Below are positions 21,888 to 31,765 of a stretch of 64,000 bases of DNA, one piece after another. Positions within the stretch are counted from its first letter, which is position 1; every line of letters begins with the position of its first letter. This DNA is from Channa striata (lineage: Eukaryota > Chordata > Actinopteri > Anabantiformes > Channidae), in the NCBI GenBank assembly GCA_033026295.1, contig CM065186.1, positions 19,565,672 to 19,629,671 on the forward strand, written 5' to 3'. A program made the position numbers and the translations under genes. Under the pieces are notes generated by a model that was given only the letters and a program-made list of their open reading frames with translations, made no database searches and was not told the DNA's origin.

Positions 21888-23589
21888 CCGTGCTTTGTGG
21901 GCAAGACTTGGTTGTTTGCGGTGAATTGCGGTGGGGGTGAATGTGAAGAGGGGTGGTACTGCTCGTCTCATTGAATCAAAGCAGTGTGGCTGACACCCCC
22001 CAAAGCTGATTATTCACATCTCTGCAGAAAAATAAGGCTCTGGTGCTTCATGTTTCATGTTGCTCTGTGCTGGATTCTTGGAGGCAGCAGGGCAAGTCTG
22101 TGAAGATTTATACTTATTGTTAATTGTATAACTAATGTTAGTTTGTAACTATTCACTGCTAAATTTGTTTTAGTTACCAAGCAAAAAAAAAACGCTTAAA
22201 GCTCAGGCCAGGAGATTCACGCAGGAATTTTAGCCATGCCAGCGGCCCAGTTTAAGTTATGATGCGTGTGCATATACTGGCATGGCTCCTCCTCAAGTCT
22301 CTGACAACGTCATCTTTTGGCCATCCCTGCCCTGATCTGTCCACTCTCACTCACCCTGTGCTCTGCCTATTTTCATACTTGCTGTTTCCCTCTCTGTCTC
22401 CTTGGTCCGTGGTTTTACTCCCTTCACTCCTTGAGGCCGTCGTCCACAGGTGTTCTTTTTTGGCTGATTGCTTTCCACCACTCCTGCTTTCACTCACCTG
22501 CTTCTCAGCACTCACTGAGCACTCTGTTGAAAACACTGGCTGCTGTTTTTTGGACTCTGCGGCTTGGTTAACTTGTTCATTCCTTGGGTTTATTCTTTAT
22601 CCTGCTCTGTCTTTGTACGTGCACACTTTTCTGCATGTGCATATCATTTATCTCTGATCTTGATTAATATCTGCATAGGTCTCACTCACTGGTTATGGTT
22701 AACAGCTGTTCCTGGTCATCTCCTCTACGTTTTGCCATAATTAGTTTTAGTTAATATCTGCCCTGTAGTTCTGCTTTCTCGTTTCCATTGCACTACTGCA
22801 CTGCTGCATTTAGTAATACAGAAATAAGACCAAGCATACTCCACCTTCTGCTGTAGAAACAATGCCTCAGAAGAGACCATGGCCCAAACCAAATATTGAA
22901 CACTTAGTTGTAGTTGTAGAGGCTGCACACAAATCTGCGATTGAGATGCCATGTTACATGTTCCACCCTTTACGTCCAGTAATGGCCATCCACTGGCATC
23001 ACACCGCTCTTGTCTAGATTGGTTTGTCTGCACAAATATTTGGTGATTGACCATATATTTTGGTAGACACCTAAAGGGGAGTAGATGAGAATTGATGACT
23101 TTTACATTTTCATTGTTATCACAATATTCAAATGGACATTATCCATTTCCATCTGCCCATAATTGTGGTTCAGTAGGTGAGATACTTCCTAGTCAGATGA
23201 GGCAAGTAGTGTGGTTGTAGTAAATGTAGTTTGAAGACTTGCCCCTGAAGGTAAACGTTTGGACTTCACTCTAACCCAAATCATATTTTTTTACTAAGCC
23301 CAACTCTGACTTTGTTGTGCCATCACACAAAAAGCTTTTCCATAAAATGTCAGGAATGAATCTCAGGCACCTGTTTCGTGGGGGTGGTAGGGCAAAGTGG
23401 TGGAATGAGGCTGCTGAGCCTACAGAGTTGGGTAGCTCACCCTATGGAATGATTTCCCTCTTAGAAATAGAGAAAATTAACGATTTTGCACTCAAAATGT
23501 TCCTGCTCACTTTCAAATTGACTCACAATCCAAACCATCTACATGCAGTTGAGCAGTTTCAGCTACTGCTACTCGCTTACGAAACTTCT
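21888..23589. other. Intergenic, with a pyrimidine-rich segment
   Basis: Positions 22290-22640 are T- and C-biased and translate into long low-complexity frames that look non-coding. Nothing else is recognised. Confidence 0.4.
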
Positions 23590-23710
23590 GCACTTGGATC
23601 TCTGCTCGCGCTCGCTTCCGGAAGTAACCCGAGAGAACCCTGTCAAAATTCTCCACCCAACAGGATTCACGCTGACCAATCGCGTAAGGGGGGGTGAGGC
23701 GGGCAGGAAA
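23590..23710. promoter_or_regulatory. Orphan promoter-like cluster (ETS, CCAAT, GC box)
   Basis: Within about 95 bases lie the palindromic ETS site CTTCCGGAAG (23615-23624), a CCAAT box in GACCAATCGCG (23676-23680), and a GC-box-like GAGGCGGGC (about 23697). CpG density is raised locally. The combination and spacing are typical of housekeeping promoters and could serve either strand. No associated gene is identified. Confidence 0.4.
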
Positions 23711-23773
23711 CCAGCGAGAACGTGCATATGCTACTAGATTTAGCGTTATCCTGTGTAACTACAACGAGTGAAC

Positions 23774-23831
23774 ATAGGGAAGAACCTTAAGGCCGCTGCC
23801 TTTCACCCGGAGTTGTACAAGAACAAATAGA
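23774..23831 (+). other. Short open segment ending KAAAFHPELYKNK-stop
   Basis: Just downstream of the promoter-like cluster one frame reads VNIGKNLKAAAFHPELYKNK and then TAG; an in-frame stop lies only four codons upstream. It has the look of a protein C-terminus, for example the tail of a retrocopy or a last exon, but it is short and I do not recognise it. Chance is a real alternative. Confidence 0.15.
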
Positions 23832-23960
23832 AATCCCACATGCAAACACACATTATTCTGAAATACCACTAAACTTTACAGGGCCACTAACTGACGAAAA
23901 TGCCATATTCCTAAAGTCCGAGTAAATTTACTGGCTACAACTTGCATTTATTAGTCGTAT

Positions 23961-24002
23961 GTTGCATCAGTCATTTGTAGAATATCTTGTGACTGATGCA
24001 AC
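23961..24002. repeat. Perfect 13-bp inverted repeat, 16-base loop
   Basis: GTTGCATCAGTCA (23961-23973) is matched by its exact reverse complement at 23990-24002, so the segment can form a strong hairpin. It may be the core of a small foldback element or of a structured RNA; nothing else supports either. Confidence 0.6.
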
Positions 24003-24129
24003 GTTGATGTAACATGCAACACTGACTAGTGTGAGGTATAAGCGCAATATATCTGCAGACTATTTACCATAGCGCATAAGAACCCACTACAACTACCACC
24101 ACAGCACGTGATAAGAACAAACTGAATCT

Positions 24130-24290
24130 ACTAGATGACAGAAGTTTTATTATTTTATTTGTTTATTTGTTGAGGACAATGCATATTAACAAACACTGCA
24201 GCCATGACATTGGGTAAATATGGCGGATTTAGCTAGGAGCAAATTTTCATCCGTAGTCCTCATACCACAGACAGGCATACAGTCGATTTT
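24130..24290 (-). repeat. Possible LINE 3'-tail fragment
   Basis: The run TTTATTTGTTTATTTGTTGAGGACAATGCATATTAA followed by TTTTCATCCGTAGTCC resembles, read in reverse, the 3' end of a common fish LINE. The match is from memory, the family is not certain, and no coding part is adjacent. Confidence 0.25.
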
Positions 24291-24539
24291 TTCATGTTCT
24301 ACATAATAATTACGGGCTGATGGAAACTGCTAATGTCCCACTGAATAGTGTGTTACTGTCTCCATCAGGTGCCTGGCATTTTCTCTAGGGACACCAACAT
24401 TGTCCTTGACCTAAAAAATAATGTCTGTCAGGATCTGAGCCAGGCAATCTGGAAGAAGTGGTGCACCAAAACCAAATGAATAGGAGTCCAATGGTATTCT
24501 AAAACTTCCAACCCCCCCCAAAAAAATCAAATTGCTTAT

Positions 24540-24740
24540 TCTGTTAAGGGTGGTAGTGGAGCTCATCCCAGCTGTTATCTGTCAAATGTCAGGGTACATC
24601 CTCGATAGTTCTGGGCTGATATACAGGGACATACAAAGACAAACAACCATTCACACTATTGGCAGTTTTGTAGTCACCAATTAAACTGACATGTATGTCT
24701 TTGGACTGTGGAAGCGAGCATTAGGCTGGTGACCTTCTAC
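24540..24740 (-). repeat. Truncated SINE body
   Basis: This shares the body of the SINE at 18600-18955: CCATTCACACTATTGGCA, TAGTCACCAATTAA and CATGTATGTCTTTGGACTGTGG occur in the same order. The tRNA-like head is missing, so it is a truncated or eroded copy. Confidence 0.6.
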
Positions 24741-26108
24741 CTGTACGAATGAAATTGACTTCAAACCAATTATTAAAAACCTCTGCTGCAAAGTTCACAA
24801 ACTTGCAATTTGTAGTTTTACATAAAAACATCCTAATGGGACTAAAATTTCTTACTCAAATGTATCCAGATTCAGTTGGATCTGTGCACTGTTGCACTTT
24901 TACCCCTCATAATTTTTCCATTCCATTCCATGCTACATCTCTTTATTAAATGCTGTATTCTATTTCTCAGTTTCTGCCCATCATCTGACCTCTTTCATCT
25001 TTAGTTATCAGACCCTCTGTGTTCTTTCCTCTGCTTGATGTAGGCTGGTTGACAGTGCCCAATACAATGCTGGAGGGCAAAAACAATGCCAGCATGAGTC
25101 GCACCAAGTATGCAATAATTGTTAGTGTGCACACACTCACAGAGGAGCCTGCTGTCAGATGTGGTTGGTGGAGGGATGGGTGGTAACAGGCCAAGCTTCT
25201 GAGGATCAACAGCATCTCACCATGCCAGTCAGCTCTCCTTTGCGAGCACAGCCTTGTCAACTGTGCATCACTAAGTAATGTCCTAAGTGTCTGTCACTAA
25301 ATAATAACATAGGTCTAGCAGCCAAAGTGGGGGTTTAGATGTGAACATGCAATTTTCCGTCTTGTACACGATAACGTGGATTCAGCATTTACCATTGTGC
25401 AAGATTGAGCTGTTTAGTCCAATGCTATGTGGACTAATTTACAGGCCTCCTAAAGTAAACTCTGCTTTTATTTCTGTATTTTCTGACTGACTGTCTTTAT
25501 TAAAAAGATTTCCTTTTATAAAACGATGAATGAAATAATAAAAAATCTGAAACTATCCAAAGAGGTGCGAAACCAGGCACACAATGCCTAAAACCATAAA
25601 TAAAGAAACATAAGAAACAGATGACACGCAAATATAGACACATTAATTATGAAAACACACAAAACTTGACCACAGCCAGACTCAAAACAAGGAAAAGAAT
25701 AGGGGCCCTCCCCCAATCTGTGTCCAGGGGCCCATTTCTCATTATCTGTGCAGCCACCATTTATTTCAGTGTTTGCATGATCTCTTCAGTATTGCTCCAC
25801 AGTCCAGATATAAAGGTACTGATTTATATTTATTCGTGTGGTGAGAAATAATGTGATAATGCAGAGTCTTTGACAACACAGGGTACACATAGCCGAGAGA
25901 CAACACATCGTGTCTCATTTTCACTCGACGATCAGACAATCTCTAAAACTTTAATAAAAGAAGCTTTAGCTTTTATCTTCTGCCACTTACAGGTTGGAAT
26001 GTAACAAGGAATATAAGATTCTTTGATTATTACTAAATACTAGCAAAACTGACATTCCCATCAGCCTCAGCTGCATGTTGTTCAGTACCAAGAGCTAGCA
26101 TTCTCACA
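24741..26108. other. Intergenic, nothing recognised
   Basis: No supported gene or repeat was seen. Confidence 0.4.
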
Positions 26109-26720
26109 TACCGTATTTTTCGGACTATAAGCCGCTACTTTTTTCCGACGTTTTGAACCATGCGGCTTTTACAGAGATGCGGCTTTTCTATGAATTTTTC
26201 TGCAGCCCTCAGATGGGCGCTGTAGATGGAAGTCAGTGCAAACAAAAAAGCGCCAGTTTTTATTCTTAGCGCATGCAACCCAAGACGCACAACAGCAAAC
26301 ATCAGCACTTTCACTGCCGTGTTACAGGCACCATTCAGGTTCAGGTGTATGAATAAAGACTTATGGTACAAAATCTTTTGTTGAGCGCAGCAACTCCTGC
26401 GTAATAAGAATAAGAGACGTCTTCTCCTTTGGCTATGGAACAAGCCGTTTAATTATAACAAGGACGTTTTTGTCGGCTCTGTACATTCGACATGTGTTAT
26501 ACCAGCCACACATACACGTAAACGCACTCTTTACCGTTGCCGGTAAAACAGCGCACAGAACATCCTCATGCCTACTGTGAACAATGCGCATGATATTATT
26601 TCTCAGCCTGGATTTGTTATAGTCCGATGCGGTTTATATGTGACAAAATATATATTTCTTTTAAATTTTAGCGGGGGCGGCTTAAATTTAGGTGCGCTCT
26701 ATAGTCCAGAATTTACGGTA
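26109..26720 (+). mobile_element. MITE, copy 1 (CCGTATTTTTCGGACTATAA ends)
   Basis: The left end TACCGTATTTTTCGGACTAT and the right end, whose reverse complement is TACCGTAAATTCTGGACTAT, form imperfect inverted repeats of about 30 bases around a 612-base unit. The interior has no transposase. A second copy lies in reverse orientation at 54510-55051 and shares the interior words GGCGCTGTAGATGGAAGTCA, GGCACCATTCAGGTTCAGGT and CCAGCCTG with AATAATATC equivalents. It is a common fish MITE whose superfamily I leave open. Confidence 0.7.
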
Positions 26721-27649
26721 GTTCACTAAGCTGGTGATCATTAACACTGTACACGTTTATCATTGCCACGTTGGCATACGTGCCAGTTTCAGGTTTTACC
26801 GCGGGATTTGTTGGAGGATCACAAACTGTGGTTTGGTACTACACTTGTTTTTCATTTGCTATTGATTATAAGCAAAAGCATGTCTTCTGTTCTGTGGCTT
26901 ATGTTTGGATGACAATAAAGCATGTTTGCATGTGTGAGCCTCCATCTCTTTCTCCTCGTAGTCCTGCTCATCTCTTTAAAACCTCTATTCACCAGTATAA
27001 GTGGAATATGAGACAATAAACACCCCCATGCCAAAAAGCTGAAATTGCACCCCTTCAACACGAGACACCAAATAAATGGCCAGTAAGGTCCGTCTGTGAC
27101 ATGCAGACCACCTCACCTCCATGTCCCCCCACAAACACCTCAAACCACAACACAATGGCCGATATAGGACAGAGACAAAGCTATTTTTTAAAAACTTTAT
27201 TTACAGAATGCTACTTAGATTTAAACTGATTTTAACGTAAAGTGGAAGTAAACAAATTGAGTTTCAAAGCTATATGTTTTGTACAGTTTTTTAGTTTGTC
27301 AAGGTTGAATTTTAAAAAGTAGATGAAAACGATCTTAATCCTAAAAACTCTTGTAGGTCACATCATAAAAAAACAGAGGGGGCATTTATTTCATGACCCA
27401 GAAATGACACGTTGTTTACAGAAAAAATCTTGTCTTAACCGTATGAAAGCCTCAGCTATTGCTTTTATGGTTTTGCATGTCTTTCATGACAGTAACTAAC
27501 GTTAGTTCATTTCAAAATCATTCTCAGAAGTGATAGTGACCGTGTTACAGTTGGCTTTCTTTTGAAAACTGATTTCTTAATTGTCATTTAAATCCCACTT
27601 ATGTAGGGGAAACCTGGCTTTTTAAAATTCAGACATTGTGAATCAGCTC
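26721..27649. other. Intergenic, nothing recognised
   Basis: No supported gene or repeat was seen. Confidence 0.4.
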
Positions 27650-27800
27650 GGTGTCTCATACCCTTTTTTTCCTTTCTCTCCTGCTGCGCTGTCACTCTAC
27701 AGCACACACACAAAAGAGAAAAGTCAGAAAGTAGCGTCTTCTGTCTGTTTTCTGCCAGGCTTCCAAAACAAGTCTGAAATGGAGAAGAAATCAGGTTAGT
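27650..27800. repeat. Dispersed repeat, partner of 17.8 kb
   Basis: GCTTCCAAAACAAGTCTGAA and the preceding AGAAAAGTCAG...TTTTCTGCCAG parallel 17790-17880. An apparent 36-base exon here (acceptor TTTTCTGCCAG, donor CAG|GTTAGT) is better explained as repeat sequence. Confidence 0.35.
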
Positions 27801-28911
27801 CTTCTGCATCACTATTTTTCCTAAAATATGCTGGCTTGCAACTGTACTAATTTAGCACCATGATTAGTTTTAGGCACAAAAACGTAGCTGTATGAGAGGG
27901 TAGGATATAACAACCTAAATTGGTGTTAAGGTTGGAGGAGAGGTTAGTTGATAACATGAATTTGAAAATTCAAAGAAACATTTCTAAGATTAAATTACTA
28001 AAAAGGTTGCTGTTGCCATAGGAATAAAAACTGCAGCTAATACAGCTAAAGCAGATTTTAACCACATTTATTTACAGACAGCTGGTTCATACTTGTTTGT
28101 TATATTTTGTATTGAGAATTTGCACGTGAATTGTGGTCAAGTAAAAGTACGGTAACCTAAAATAGAAACAATGTAGTGTACAACCTCCATTTGTACTCAA
28201 ATGTACTTGGATACTTACAACTTCTGAGGCAGAATCACGTTGTTTTGTACCACAAATGTGTGGCCAGTGGCGATCTCGGTCTTGACAAACTAACACGGTG
28301 ACATCACCATTAGCAGGGTCTCGCCCTGATGCTTTTAATCTGTTGAGAAATAAAACTCCTGACCCATAATTAAAGCACTGGAGGTGTTAAAATCTTTTGT
28401 TAGACAATGATCCTCCTTCAGAGAAAGTGCTGTGAGATAGAGGTTTGAATCATGATTCTTTCAGCAGGGAGACAGTTTAAACAGTGTGTTCGTCTATCTT
28501 AGAGAACATGCTGGATCATTTCTGTCTGAATTGTCCTCTCTTACATCTGGATGACAATTCATCAATGTATCTATATAGTGCTCTCAAGCTCTCACGCTGA
28601 GCCTGACAAATGGTTACTTTTATGACAGAAGTCTCTTATTGGGGGTTGTCTGATAATGAAAAGCTCTTTTTCACTTTAATGACAATTAATTTACAACTGA
28701 TGTAAAAAGCTTCATAAACTTTGCAGCTGCTCATGTATCGTGCTATGTTTTATCCGTTTAGGCAGACCCAAAATCACCCCTGTTCATCTAACTCTTTTTA
28801 AATTAATAGGGGTGTTAATGTGTCCCATGATTGCTGTCATGTTCAGCTCTGCATGCACCTCTGCACTGCAATACACTTTATGCAGAGGTCATTTTGGCCT
28901 GATGTCACTGC
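27801..28911. other. Intergenic, nothing recognised
   Basis: No supported gene or repeat was seen. Confidence 0.4.
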
Positions 28912-28995
28912 TATATATATATATATATATGTACATATATATAGATGTATATATATATATATATATATATGTGTATGTGTGTGTGTGTGTGTGTG
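28912..28995. repeat. Compound (TA)n/(TG)n microsatellite
   Basis: An 84-base tract of TA dinucleotides with two interruptions (GTACA and GATG) passes into TG repeats. It is prone to cruciform formation and slippage. A frame running through it is not a gene. Confidence 0.9.
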
Positions 28996-29439
28996 AATGG
29001 TCAAAGGTTCACCAAACTCACCACTGATAATCCTAGAGCCTTTGTTTGCTGTGTCACAGGTCGGTCCCTGTAACTAAGCAGATTTAAGCCCAGCACTGTA
29101 TATCTAATTATTTACATCCAATGTTACTTTTATTACTTTTCAGCACTTCATTTACTAGTTACTTTACACATGAAGATGATTGCAAATATTATGAACTAAC
29201 AGTTAATGCATTATTATGGACTAATTCATTTTTTTTCTCGTTTCCATAGTTTGAATTTCATACAAGGAAATAAAAGTTAATGTAACGAAGCTGCCTCTTG
29301 ATGTGTGTGTGCGTGTTCATGTTTAATAATAATTTTCCTCATGACCAAGTTGGAGGCGTTTGCATAACTGCCTTTTTATAACAGCCAGCGTTACAGTGGA
29401 ACTATGAGGGCGCATTGTGAACGCTCATTATGAATATGT
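28996..29439. other. Upstream of the plus-strand promoter, nothing recognised
   Basis: AT-rich sequence without recognised genes or repeats. Confidence 0.4.
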
Positions 29440-30130
29440 CTCTCTTGTGGTTCGGATAACACGCCTCTCAGTGATTGGACTTTGAACACGTACGTACTTA
29501 GCTGCCGATTCCCATGTGCCCTGAACGCAGCACGACTCTCGCCTTCCTTCCGCTGCGCCTCTTGTAGTCTTCTTCGCGGCCCCGCAGTGTCAGTTTCCTG
29601 TATACGGCACATGGGGCGAACTACACTTCCCACAGTGCACGTGCAGCGTTCAGCCAACACAAGGTGAGTGTGTCTCCGTCTGTCTGTCTGACTCCCTGAG
29701 GTGGACGAAGTGTCGTTCGGTGTCTCGGTCTCAGCTGCTCGTTAAAGAACCGTCGTGGCCGGTTAGCCGTTGATAGAACAGCGGGACGGAGCCGACACGT
29801 TGTCTCTTCCGGACCGGACAGAGCACGTCAGTCCCTTTAAATCGCGCAAGCCGACTGACAGTGACACGCGCTAAATACGCGTTGGTGTTTTTAAAAATGG
29901 CGACCAGCACGTCCCGGGTCCATTTAAAGTACGAAACGCGCCGAACGTCACTTGACCTCCGGACATGTTCGATAGCAGCTCCGCTCCGGGCTGACAGGTG
30001 AACCACACTCCGCTCCGCTTAGTGACGCTTTGACCGCTGGAGTGGATGAGTCGTCCAGAGCCCGATGACACAAATCCTACGGTAGTTAAGCAGGAGGTCT
30101 TCACCAGGAAGCCGCTACCGGACCACGTAC
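29440..30130 (+). promoter_or_regulatory. CpG-rich promoter region of a plus-strand gene
   Basis: CpG dinucleotides are dense from about 29.44 to 30.13 kb, in contrast to the CpG-poor flanks. At 29619-29640 lies AACTACACTTCCCACAGTGC, a close variant of the ACTACAATTCCCAGCATGC element bound by ZNF143-type factors in many TATA-less promoters, and a consensus donor follows 23 bases later. The island continues into the presumed first intron. This supports a plus-strand start near 29.60-29.64 kb; bidirectional activity is possible. Confidence 0.6.
29600..29663 (+). other. Putative first exon of a plus-strand gene
   Basis: The segment ends ACACAAG|GTGAGT at 29663/29664, a consensus donor, just after the promoter element. 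Its start is set only by the expected distance from that element. An ATG at 29611 (or one upstream at 29482) reads MGRTTLPTVHVQRSANT and leaves two bases at the donor, which the next candidate exon completes in frame. However, the ATG lies at or upstream of the likely transcription start, so the exon may be entirely 5' UTR. Confidence 0.4.
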
Positions 30131-30544
30131 AACCAGCTTCAGCACTTCACCACATGTAAAAGTCCACAAAAGCAGGTTAACGTCCATGATCCGGTGAAAC
30201 CACCAGTATTTAACTTAAAGCTGTTGATCACGTGAATGGACAAGTCTAGTCCAGATGTGCCGCATCATGAAGGTTTCTGCGGAAATCCCAAATGTCCACG
30301 TCGTGTTGTTGAGTTAATCATCACTTCAGAGAGGAGAACATGCTCGTCAGCTCCATTCACATCTGAGCTGTAAACTGCAAACACACTTTTTATGAAAAAC
30401 ACGGGAAAGAAAGTACATGCAACGGTCCATGTTACTACAGAGACCTGGTAACGAAAGAACAGATCGGAACCACTTTGGGTCCACAGCTGCTTCATTTATA
30501 ATAATACTTTAGCATTTGCTGTATTACTTGATTATATTACATTG
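30131..30544. other. Presumed first intron, nothing recognised
   Basis: No exon or repeat was recognised between the CpG-rich region and the SINE. Confidence 0.4.
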
Positions 30545-30775
30545 TAGTTGTGGTGCATTGCGTTGGGATACAGAAGGCTGCGGGTTCGAATCCCGCCCCA
30601 CCCGTCCCCCATTGGCGATCTTGGGGGACCTTTGAGCGTGGATTAAAAAAATGAGTAGGAGCATGGCAACAGGAAGGGCGTGTGGGGTAAAATGAAAGTT
30701 TAAAAGTCAAATCAGCAAGCAGGACACATTCTGCTGTGGCGAACCCTGAGAGAACAGGCCGAAGGCTGCTGATCT
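30545..30775 (+). repeat. tRNA-derived SINE
   Basis: A perfect B-box-like GGTTCGAATCCCG follows a degenerate A-box region. After this comes a body with ATTGGCGATC, GGCAACAGGAAGGGCGTG and CTGCTGTGGCGAACCCTGAG, words typical of a common fish SINE. The acceptor-stem partner of a real tRNA is absent, so this is not a tRNA gene. Confidence 0.65.
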
Positions 30776-31544
30776 ACGTTAGATTGACGACATGCTTTTT
30801 CAAAGTGAATCTTTCTGCAAACACAGTGGCGTTAAAAGCGAAAAGTCAGCAGTATTGTTGAGTACAGTACCTGAGGAAAAGCAGCAGCAGTGATGAGCAC
30901 TGGTCGGGGTTGAACCAGTGAACGCACTGCAAGGTACAAGGGTTGAAAAGTGGAAGTATCGAGCACATTAACAGATTTAATTAAAAAACAATACCTTCGC
31001 AGGTTTATACCAAAACCAGAATATTGCTCAAAAGCAAGTCAGCATCAAGCATTCATATGTAAACATTTTGAATCTCTTAACACAACCTCAACTTTTTAAA
31101 TATTATTTATTTTTATGTGTCATTATTGTGCGTGTGTTAGCGTGTTGGCTGCAACCAAACTGTGTGATGTGACAGTAATAGTAGCTGATGAACTGGATTA
31201 TGTTACTTTACTGAGAAAACTGGCGCCAGTGGGTAGGAAAATGTGATCTCTTTTTGCCTGTCCTGTTGTGAAGGAAAAGGTCTTTCACTGCCTGTGCAGC
31301 AGAGAGATTATGAATTGTGCATGACTATATTTTTTTATTGATAAGATTACCTCATGGTTCAGCGTTAATGCTGAGTCCTTGGCCGGAGGCAAAGCGGGAG
31401 GTTAAGTGTGTAACCCTGGTCACAAGAGGCGGCTGCTGTGAGGTAACTCAGACCGTTAAACGCCTAATGTGACTTTAACCCACATCACTTTGTCAAGCTG
31501 AATGAAAATGAGACATCGGAACTGGGCTAAATGTTTGGGGAGGC
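30776..31544. other. Presumed intron, nothing recognised
   Basis: No supported gene or repeat was seen. Confidence 0.4.
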
Positions 31545-31765
31545 TCACGAGGTAAAGAGGTCATTCAACAATCCTGGGGTCGGCAGTTCGATCACCAGCT
31601 CCATATGTCAAGACGCTGAACCCCAAGATGCTCGGGGTTAGTCACACTAATGGTTTGCGTGGTGGCCGCTGCTATCTGAGTGTGAGGGTGTGTGTGAATG
31701 AGGAGCAAGTGTAAAGCACTTTGGGTACTGATAAGGTGAAGCGTTACAGATAAGTGCAGGGACGA
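31545..31765 (+). repeat. tRNA-derived SINE, eroded
   Basis: An eroded B box (GCAGTTCGATCAC) is followed by GACGCTGAACCCCAAGATGC, a GTGTGTGTGAATGA segment, and the end GTGTAAAGCACTTTGGGTAC, in the order of a well-known fish SINE. The 60.6-kb copy shares the middle part (AAGACACTGAACCC, and TGTAAAGCGCT). Confidence 0.65.

Noticed and set aside
22259..22657. 132-codon plus-strand frame
   Set aside because: Produced by pyrimidine-biased sequence; translation is Leu/Ser/Cys/Phe-rich without domains.
23317..23697. 126-codon plus-strand frame ending in the promoter-like cluster
   Set aside because: No domain recognised, and it overlaps the ETS/CCAAT/GC cluster, which is better explained as regulatory.
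27760..27795. Apparent 36-base exon with acceptor TTTTCTGCCAG and donor GTTAGT
   Set aside because: The sequence belongs to a dispersed repeat also present at 17.8 kb, so the splice-like words are probably incidental.
28740..29027. 95-codon frame ending in IYIYIY and VCVCVC repeats
   Set aside because: It runs through the TA/TG microsatellite and is an artefact of it.
30551..30602. Possible true tRNA gene
   Set aside because: Only the B box is intact; no acceptor-stem pairing or anticodon arm can be drawn. It is the head of a SINE.
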